Origin: Carex sylvatica
Taxonomy: Eukaryota; Streptophyta; Magnoliopsida; Poales; Cyperaceae
Assembly (NCBI GenBank): GCA_964058845.1
Contig: CAXKVR010000238.1
Span: forward strand, 1-64,000
Length of the DNA stretch: 64,000 nt
Reading direction: 5' to 3'
Numbering within the stretch: the first letter of the stretch is position 1; the number at the start of each line of letters is the position of its first letter. The position numbers were made by a program, and so were the translations under genes. Below the pieces are notes generated by a model. The model did not search any database and was not told where the DNA came from. It saw nothing but the letters and a program-made list of their open reading frames with translations. Positions 55,011-64,000 of this stretch are shown piece after piece.

Positions 55011-58000
55011 ATGGTGTCGACGTCTCGAGTCGGCACAGGCACTTGTTGGCCAAAAACTACTGAGGAAGATCATATCTCGAGAGAAGGGAGCCATTATAGT
55101 TTAGCGAGTGGCATGCTTCCATCTCTTGGTGCCAAGAGCACCAGGACTATCAAGCTTGGTCCACTAATTATCTCTCCTTACGATCGCAGATACAGGTTTT
55201 CATTATGATTCAATCTAGCTCATAACCTCTTTCTTTCTATGTTTGTTTTATTTTTGCTGACAATTAATTAACTGTTCAAATTTTTTGTTTACCGTCTTTT
55301 GAAAAAGATAAACCAAATAACTACTGTTTCTGAATTTTTTCCATATTTATCAGGTTCACAGTTTTAAACTGCAGTACTAATATGACACTAATTAAGTGCA
55401 TTAATTTTGTATACCGCAGCTTAAAACTGCAGATCAGGTAAATATGATTTATTTTAAAAATAGTGGTTATTTAGTTTATATTTTTTTAAACGATGGTACG
55501 TATAATTTTTTTGGATTAATTGTAGCTTGATTGTGTAAATAATTAGCCTTCCATTCTTCTTGTAACTAGTTAACTAGATAGAATGATTTGACATTTGAAA
55601 TTTAGTTATTTTTAGAGAGGTCTGAAGAAAATAAGAATTACAAACTGATATAACAAAATAGTTTTGTTCACGTGTGTGTTTTCTGAGGCAAGAAAGAGAA
55701 ATTCTCACACTAATTCATGGTACTTGGTACTTGCACCTATCAACAAGTTAATGTGACACTAGATAACTTTGGTAGATGTCAACTGTCAAGGCTATTCTAT
55801 ATTTCTATTTGTTTCATTTCTGTTTTATGCTTTGTTTTGTGCATTTAGTGACAAAAATATGGCCTGTGAGCTCTCTCTATATTTATTTTTTATTTTTCTA
55901 TAAGTGGAATAATTACTCTACTAGTTGATGTTGAAAACTACCAACTGTCCAATTATAAAATAGATATATAGGCACTATGCTGTACCAACAGTTAACTAAA
56001 CAAGCTCAGTTGAAAGCAGCACAGATCAGGCCACAAAACATGTAAAGTCAAACATAGACAAGAAACAACAATTAAAAAATTTCAATTAGTCTCAAATCAC
56101 ACTGGCCTTCTCCAAAACCAAGAGCTGGGCCCACAATATATCCACCTCTTGCACTAAATCCTTTTTTATATCTCCTACTGGCCCACATAGACCTCTAATT
56201 TCTCTAAATATGTTCTCAGTTTTCTTGAATTAATATCTGTTTATGTCATGCATTTCCTTCTGTCTCTTTCTATATCTGATGGAGACAATTTTTCTGTAGT
56301 CTTTAATTCAACCTTTAGTTTTTCCAGGTCTCCTTGATATTTTATAGATACCATGCAATGATCTATTGCTTCCAAACTTGTTAGGCTGCTGACATGGTCA
56401 ATGATTTTTTATTGTCCATCTATCCTTTGGACTTTGCAAAATATTTTATATAGTTGGCTATTGCTTGATTTGATTTAAAATCATGCATTATTGGGTTGCT
56501 TCGAGTTATCGTTGAATTTTGTACACAGGGACTTAAGATTTTCTATTACTGTAAAGAAGACAGAGACGTGTATATATTTTACATTATCAAAAGAGGTAGG
56601 TTGTAGTGACCTAACAGAATTAAATCTCTCTTAATTTATTCCCTCCAGAACTTAAGTTGCCTCTCCAAAGAGCCGTTTTTGGTATTAAAAGAGAAGCTTC
56701 CTATAGTCAAAGTTTGGACAAAGAATGAATTGATGACTTCATTTAATATATAGGAAAAAGTTTCTATATATACCAGAGTAAATCTTGGGTGGGTCGGAGA
56801 GGCTAATTTACCAGTACTGCTGCATTAATATAGATCACCAAACTAGATATAAAAAGAAACAGAATAAAGTAAATATCTTTTGATGCTGATACGCTTGGTT
56901 AGTTCCTCTATCAACTAATTAATTATCCAATATAAAATACCCTTCTTTAAACATTGTAGTCATTCCTAATTAATTGCCAGTATATATATCATTATTAATT
57001 CTAGAGTTAATCCAAATTCTTTTCATCTGTTAACAGAGTATGGAAGGTGTTCCTAATTGTCTTGGTGGTATACACAGCCTGGGTATCCCCATTTGAGTTC
57101 GGTTTTCTCCACCACGCAACTGGTGCATTGGCGATAACCGATAATGTAGTTAATTTCTTCTTTGCCATCGACATCATACTGACCTTCTTTGTGGCCTATC
57201 TCGATCGCACAACCTATGTACTCATCGATAGTCGCAAGGATATTGCCTTCAAGTATCTCAAGAGTTGGTTTCTTCTAGATGTGATCTCCACCATTCCTTC
57301 TGAGCTTGCTCGAAAGGTCCTCCCAAGGAAGCTTAAGAATTACGGTTTCTTTTCTTTATTGAGGCTGTGGCGACTCCGGAGGGTTAGTGCTCTGTTTGCA
57401 AAGTAAGATTGAAGTAAATCCCTTTTCCCGTGTGAAATTAATTTAAATATCTTTATTACTAATATTTTCGTTTCTATTATTACTTCTGTAGATTGGAGAA
57501 AAACAGAGATTATAGCTACTTCTGGGTCAGATGTGTGAAACTCATTTTTGTAAGGATTATATATGAAATTTAATAAGATATCAAACTTCTTCCTTTTCTT
57601 CTATACCACACTACACCATCATTGCTATTTGCTTATATTTTTCTAAAATTTTAATTCGTTTCTCTTGGTGATGTAGGTAACGCTTTTTGCCGTGCATTGT
57701 GCTGGTTGCTTTTATTACCTTTTAGCAGATCGTTATAAGGATCCCACGATGACTTGGATTGGCAGTGCCATACCCAATTTTCACAACGAGAGCCTTGCGA
57801 TCCGATATGTTACTTCGATGTACTGGTCAATCACAACCGTCACCACGGTTGGCTATGGTGATTTGCATGCAGAAAATATTGGAGAAAAAATTTTCACCAT
57901 GTTCTACATGCTCTTCAATCTTGGCCTCACAGCCTATTTGATTGGTAACATGACCAATTTGGTTGTACACACCACCACTCGTACAAGAAAATATGTAAGT

Positions 58001-61000
58001 ATCCTCGCGACGGAAATAATTTTTTAATTAACACCGATATCTCACTTTTAACAAACAAATTTAGAATTTTGTAATTATTGCAAATAACTGCTTTGGAAAA
58101 GCTTTTTCAAGTTTCAAATCCCAGCTTGAGGGATAACTGAACTACACTATGTGCTAGTGATATGTTTATGAATTGTGATTTAGTTATAAGGCTAGGGTTC
58201 TTATTAAGTTGTAAATTAATAGTTATTTCTTGATTGAGTTATATTAGCAGTTGAGGATATTTACTGACCAGTTAACTTTTTATTCGTTATACATAAACAT
58301 CAGAATTTGGGTCTGGTTTGCAAACACAATTAAATGAGGGGTAATTCACAGATTTATTTAAATAAGATGCCTGTTTAAGAATTGACATTTAATTGGTTAT
58401 CCTTTATGCTAAAAACAGAGAGATACAATCCAAGCAGCTATGAGTTTTGCAATAAGAAACACCCTGCCATTACGTCTTCAAGATCAGATGATATCCCACT
58501 TAAGCTTAAAATTTCGTACCGACTCACAAGGTCTCCAACAGCAAGAGACACTGGATGCACTGCCAAAGGCTATTCGCTCGAGCATCTCTCACCATCTATT
58601 CTTTGAACTTGTTCAGAAGGCTTATTTGTTCAATGGTGTCTCCAACGACCTTCTTTTCCAACTGGTCCCACTCTCTCTCTCTCTACTCCTATGCATTATT
58701 GGTTCCTTATTAAAAAAGCAATAGGGTATTGGAAAAGAAATATTCAATACATGGTTTTTCAAAATCTATTGGTATTTATTTCTCTTTTCTCTTTTTTATT
58801 CTTCATTACAGATAGAGTTAATGGTATATCATAACTAATAGATTGAGCATCAGCTCGTAGACCACTTGAAAAGGATTTAAGTTTAGAAAAATTGTTGTAA
58901 ATAGGTGTAGCTCTGAGAAGCTGGAGATGTTGTACAGAAGTTATAATCTATTTTCTAATATAACCATTGGTGTTCTATATTCTCGCTCACCTTTAAACTA
59001 GAGTTTAGTTATTGTCATTAAATTACATATGTTATCAATTTATTCACTAATTACCATTATTGGGTCTTTACCTGTTTTCTTAACCGGTAAGGATAGGGTA
59101 TGTGTAAGCTAATATTTAATGGGTAACATTGGGTTACGGGTAAGATTAATTTTAAGTGTGTATGAAAACGCCTCCACCTGACTCATACCATATATACCTA
59201 TTGACACCCCTAATCATTGAAAGAGATGGACATATCAATATGAAAATAAAATATTAATGTACATTATCATTTTACTTATCTTTTATGATCACCCCCAATC
59301 TTAGGTTGCTGAGATGAAAGCTGAATATTTTGCTCCAAGAGAAGATGTAATTTTGCAAAATGAGGCTCCTACGGATTTCTACATCCTAGTAACAGGAAGA
59401 GTGGTAAATGATACGAATATTGAATGAAGTTCAGTGAATAATAATTTTGAATTTTTATATTATTAGTTCATCAGATTCAGTGATTCTCTATTTATTTTTT
59501 CAGGACCTAATCGACCAAAGAGATAATGAACGGGTAAGAATCTATATAAATTGCATTTTTAAAATTAAAATTTGAATAATAGACAAATGAAACTGAAGTC
59601 AATTTGGAACATTATTATGAAAATTGCAGATTATAACAACAGCGAAAAGCGGTGGTTTGGTAGGAGAAATTGGGGTTCTTTGTTACAAACCGCAATTGTT
59701 TACGGTTCGGACCCGAACATTGACCCAGCTTCTGCGACTCAACCGAGCCAGCTTTCTTAATTTGATTCAATCAAATGTGGTCGAAGGCACCATAATCATC
59801 AATAATTTACTTCAGGTTTCTTATCAGTAAAAAATCTAAAATACAAGAAGCTTCTATTAGTGTCTGTATAAAACCATAGTTAATTATCTACCACTAAGAG
59901 TATAGCTGGACCTTTACTGCTGTATGCTACTTTTGGGCATATAAATCAATCAGCAACCACAATTGTATGCTCTGATAACAGAGGGTTTTGACCTCAATTT
60001 TCTTGTGCAATCTAAGCTTTGTTAATATCTTCTTTTTTTTTAATTTACTACACCTACTATAATATTTTTTTTTTAGCACCTGAAAGAACAAATCGGTATG
60101 GACCGAGCCATCAGCACTGTGTTGAAAGAGATAGAAACTATGGTGACACGTGGACGGCTGGATTTACCTCTTACTCTTACCTTTGCTGTGGTTAGAGCCG
60201 ATTTTAATTTATTGCAACAACTCTTGAGACGTGGCCTTGACCCCAATGAATGCGACAACGACTATCACAGCCCACTGGTAAGAAACGCAAACCAAACTTA
60301 GTGGGAGTTTATGTCAGCTGCATATTTCTTGAATTATTATCTTAGTATATTATGTCAGGCTTATACATTATTTGATTAAGTTTTTTTATTCAAAACAATT
60401 CAATATAGCATATAGCGGCTTCAATGGGGAATGAGCAATGTGTCCGTCTCCTTTTACAGTTTGGTGCTGATCCAAATTGCAGAGGTAAGATAATTGTGCA
60501 CTTGGCCACAGTAAGTGACATTGATATTTTTAAACTGTTCGTTAAGTTTGTTACTTCAATTCAATGATTAATTGGAATAAGATGAACGGGAACTGAAATT
60601 TTTTATTAGGTTAGTGGCTTTAAACAAGTACGAATGATTCCATATCAAATTATCAATCGTTACTGATAAAATACGTTAATCTAGTGCGAGTTAAACAAAT
60701 GAGTTCCAGCCTAATACATAATATTTCATGTAATATTTTTTTCCCGGTTCATGATGAAATGTATTTCGCTAATTCAATTCACAGATGCTGATGGAAAAGT
60801 CCCATTAGGGGAGGCCATAATTGCATCCCACGAGACAGTAGCCCAAGTTCTTTTCTACAACGGAGCTACTCTATCAGCCGAGGACGGTGGTCTCTATGCA
60901 TGTATTGCCGCAGAACAAAATAAAAAAGACTTACTTGAAAAAATAATACAATATGGAGGTGATATATCTGCAAAAAACAAAGATGGAGACACTGCATTGC

Positions 61001-61587
61001 ATAAAGCAGTTTGCGACGGTAACATTGAACTCGTTGAGTTCTTATTGGATAATGGATGCAATATGGATACACCCAATAATTACGGTTTGACCCCACGACA
61101 ACTAGCCGACCAACAGAGCCATGAGGAGATTAAATCTCTCTTTGAGGCGAGAAAAAAAGATAGCACAACAGCAAAAAGTACCAAAGTTACTCGAGGGTTA
61201 ATTACTAGATACCGATCGGAACCAGTGATGAGGCAAGTGCAGATGCCCGAGGATAATGCTGGCACTACAAGTACTAAAAGAGCGAACTTTAACAACTCAG
61301 TTTTTGGTGTTCTTTCCTTGGCAAAGCCTCCTGAGGTAGCTTCTGGTTTTGACAACCAGAGAATCGGTCATGGCGGAGCACGGATTACAATAAGTTGTCC
61401 TAAGAAGGGTAAAGGTGCGAGCAAGTTGGTGCTTTTGCCAGAGTCAATCGACGATCTTCTAAGAATTGGTGAGATCAAATTTGGATTTGCACCCACTAGG
61501 ATTTTGACGATAAATGGGGCTGAGATCAATGATGTCACTGTCATAAGGGATGGGGACCACATTGTGCTAGCTGGAAGTGATGATTAA
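55011..61587 (+). CDS. AKT1-like inward-rectifying Shaker potassium channel, 11 exons, 855 aa
   Basis: Plasma-membrane voltage-gated K+ channel; relatives such as AKT1 take up potassium in roots and are activated by the CBL-CIPK23 module (family knowledge). Exons: 55011-55195, 57037-57402, 57492-57549, 57677-57994, 58419-58664, 59305-59403, 59504-59533, 59630-59815, 60077-60277, 60409-60484, 60785-61587; all phases agree. The 855 residues are close to the 857 of Arabidopsis AKT1. Order of parts: N-terminus with [15 protein letters not shown]1-S3 (about 63-150), S4 arginine helix [10 protein letters not shown] (about 170-180), pore with TVGYGD (GYGD at 262-265), S6 to about 300, C-linker, CNBD (about 385-500), ankyrin repeats (about 525-690) and the C-terminal KHA domain (about 790-855). 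The first ATG with family-like downstream sequence is 55011. Exon 7 is only 30 nt and encodes ten residues of the CNBD. Nothing suggests loss of function. Confidence 0.95.
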
Positions 61588-62556
61588 GGAAATGTTGCAT
61601 GCATGGTTGGTACTTGATAATTTGTAAATTGGTTTGTTAAATTAATGTTTTGTTTGTTTCTGAAACTGTTGTTTGGGGTGATGTTCGGTTGAAGAGAGTG
61701 TACAGGGTGCTTCGTGTTGAGGGAAATAATGACGGCTGCAAGGGAAGACCAAGGCTGTTGGCCATGCCTCATGGTTGTACTGTAATAAATGTAAAGATCA
61801 AGTTAATGATAAAAAGAGCTTTACAAGCTTGACGCCAATTTTTGGGTGCATTTTTCACTTAATATCATGAGTAATCACTGTCATTTCAATTTTCTAAAAT
61901 AATTCATGCCATGCATTTGAGTTTTAACAACAGTTCTAGGTTTTGGGTTATGACAACAAAACAATTTGACTTTTTAATATTAAGATGGTTTGCTTTATTG
62001 GCTTTCTGTATGGCTGTGCTCCATGAAGAAAGGAGGAAGAGGAAAGAAGAGGACAGGATAGACTACTAAAATCTGTCAATATTTGCGAGGATAAAAGTAT
62101 TTTTTGCCGATGGTATTTTTGCGGATACTCATGTCGGTAAAACTAATACACTCAGAAATAACATTTTTCTATCGGTGTAATTTCGGAAATAGTCACTTTT
62201 TACCATTGCAGAAAGTGGTTTATTTTTATAGTACGATTAATTTTCTCTACACTCTGATTTGGAGGTTATAAATTTGAATAATTTGTATATATAGTTCACC
62301 TCTTCATTCCCTTTCCCTCTCTACTCCTAAAAAAACTTGAAAGCAAGTATATAGAGTCCGATCGATCAGATCAGGTCACTACTGATCCTCTCCCCTCCCC
62401 TCCTCTCCCTCTTCTGCAGCAGAACCTAAAGTGACAGCCCCTCTTCCTTTTTCTCTCTTTTTGGATGTTTCTTCAGATGTATAAGATTTTAGGTCTAATT
62501 CAAATCCGAATTAGTGCTTCTCATTTTAATATGGTGTGTAACCAAAAAAACAACAG
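61588..62556. other. 3' region of the channel gene and spacer
   Basis: Includes the probable 3' untranslated region (see the AATAAA at 61784). A TATATATAG followed by a CT-rich stretch at 62290-62470 resembles a promoter and leader, but no coding sequence follows it here. Confidence 0.4.
61784..61789 (+). terminator. Possible polyadenylation signal of the channel gene
   Basis: AATAAA about 200 bp after the stop codon, in a T-rich and TTG-rich context suited to plant 3' ends. This placement is an inference. Confidence 0.4.
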
Positions 62557-62745
62557 CAATAGTTATATTTATAACCCATTATACTTTTTCATTCACATCT
62601 ATTAGGTCGCACCTGTTAAGATGTAACTATTCACATTGCACCTATTCCGATCTATATACTTTGTACTCCACTCATATTTCCATTTTGAAAATCCAATTAG
62701 TAAAGAAATTCTGAAAAGTATAATGGGTTATAAATATAACTATTG
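62557..62745. mobile_element. Small MITE with perfect 32-bp inverted ends (189 bp)
   Basis: CAATAGTTATATTTATAACC continues to a 32-base left arm (62557-62588) that is exactly inverse to 62714-62745. No flanking target duplication was recognised. The interior is unique and non-coding. Confidence 0.6.
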
Positions 62746-64000
62746 AGCACCGTTTTGAGTAACTAAAATGTGTTATTCAAGTACATTTTAATATGAAGAT
62801 CATGTCGAACAGTTCGGATCGATTATTTTGAATTTTAAAATAGAGATAAGAATGTTGGGACATGATAGAGCACAAAAGGTACCAATGAAATATTTTACCT
62901 CTACTCATAATTCACTTTAATTTAATTATATATAATTAATTATTAATAAGAATATTTGTGTTCATACCGGACATTTTAGAAAAAAAAATTATAATATTTT
63001 ACAATAATTTGTACGGTACAATCGAACATTTATGTCAACAACTTTTCATAACCATATTACATTACTGGATATCCATGGGTATGAGTTTTTTAAAATTATT
63101 TTCTAAGTTCCTATGTCTATAAAATCTCATTCAAAATTTAGTAGCAATAATCGAATAAGCCCCATATGGTTTATATTCGTAAAACAGTAATTTATATATA
63201 TTTTTTTTAAATCTTGATAGTGGCTGTCAAGTATAATTTTTATTAATTAAAACATAAAATACATTCATTGTTCTACATCCAAAACATCATTCAAACTACA
63301 TCAACATTTAAAAAACATTCACATCTAAACATCAACATTTAACAACACAAATAACTAAAACAACAAAAGAAACAAACCATATCCTTTAGTGGTAGACACC
63401 GATAACCTTAAGTATTGGCTGGCTAGCGACCAAAGGAAATGAGACATTTTGTTTTTTTCTTCTTTTTTTCTTCTTTTTTTCTATTTGAGTTGCGTGCTGA
63501 GAAGGCAGGGTGCCGCAGTAGTAGGAGTGCAAAGAAAGAGGAGAGCCGACAACTAGGGCTATTGCTGCCAACTGTTCTTAGTTCTCCCAACAATGATAAA
63601 GAAAGAAAAGGTGCCGATAGACAAGAGAGATGATTACTAGGACTATTATCGTCAACTTAGGTGCTGGGGTAGGGGACAGGAACGAGTAGCTTTTGCTAGC
63701 AGCTAGAATTTTTTGAAGAGAAAACGGAGTGGACGAGAGTGAAAGAGGACGGAGGAGGGAATGGAGAAGGCATAGAAAAAGAGAAGAGAGTTATCGGTGC
63801 TGATCTCCACTCCCCTCAAGGGGGAGCGGGAGGTGAGGACGGGACTGAAGAGATTTGCTGGTGGAAAAATGGGAGGAAAGAGATGAATGGAGCTGAGGAG
63901 GCTTGCGGCGCAAGATGGAAGAAAGGAGATTATAACATTATTGATTGGATTGATATATACATGTTAAATTAATATCCACAGTAATTTATATCTAAGAGTT
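62746..64000. other. Intergenic sequence to the window end
   Basis: A MITE fragment (GATCATGTCGAACAGTTCGG) lies near 62796-62870. From about 63440 the sequence becomes purine-rich, with open frames at 63439-63633 and 63739-63972. These are low-complexity, resemble no protein I know, and I do not call them genes. Confidence 0.4.

Noticed and set aside
62280..62480. TATA-like motif and CT-rich leader suggesting another gene
   Set aside because: No coding sequence follows within the window; a MITE lies directly downstream.
63439..63972. Two purine-rich open frames near the window end
   Set aside because: Low-complexity Lys/Glu/Gly-rich products with no recognisable domain or splice structure.

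Overview
This window is nuclear DNA from a flowering plant. It is AT-rich. Its genes are split by GT-AG introns and belong to plant families, and the space between and inside them is packed with small DNA transposons. The sequence alone does not fix the species. The mix of a vicilin seed globulin, an AKT1-type channel, SCPL acyltransferase-like and LTPG genes fits any angiosperm, and I could not tie the repeat families to a lineage.

Layout: 1-8 kb holds a decayed UGT87-type glycosyltransferase and a 1.6-kb CACTA element. 8.4-11.1 kb is an intact six-exon aldo-keto reductase (minus). 11.6-16 kb is a chain of fold-back MITEs joined through (TA)n tracts. 16.7-17.7 kb is a single-exon carboxylesterase (minus) with a MITE at its promoter. 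19.2-19.6 kb is a solo LTR. 22-31.6 kb is an intact 14-exon serine carboxypeptidase-like gene (plus); its introns carry a hAT element, a fold-back MITE and a 3.3-kb CACTA element that itself contains a nested hAT. 33.1-35 kb is an unclassified repeat with a 120-bp tandem array. 35.3-39.7 kb is a seven-exon vicilin (minus). 40-48.4 kb is a duplicated block ending in an intact GPI-anchored lipid-transfer protein gene (minus). 49.6-50.9 kb is a second, divergent LTPG gene (plus). 51-53.3 kb is an inverted repeat with 596-bp arms. 55.0-61.6 kb is an intact 11-exon AKT1-like potassium channel (plus). The rest has no gene I can support.

Seven genes could be reconstructed exon by exon, with every reading frame preserved across the splice junctions: AKR (314 aa), CXE (319 aa), SCPL (464 aa), vicilin (579 aa), two LTPGs (189 and 179 aa) and AKT1-like (855 aa). 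They are unrelated in pathway. The main evolutionary story is a tandem duplication of a vicilin-LTPG block followed by complementary loss: one unit kept the vicilin and lost LTPG exon 1, while the other kept the LTPG and retains only vicilin exon 4.

Exon limits were read by eye from splice consensus, frame and family similarity. No alignment or search was run.
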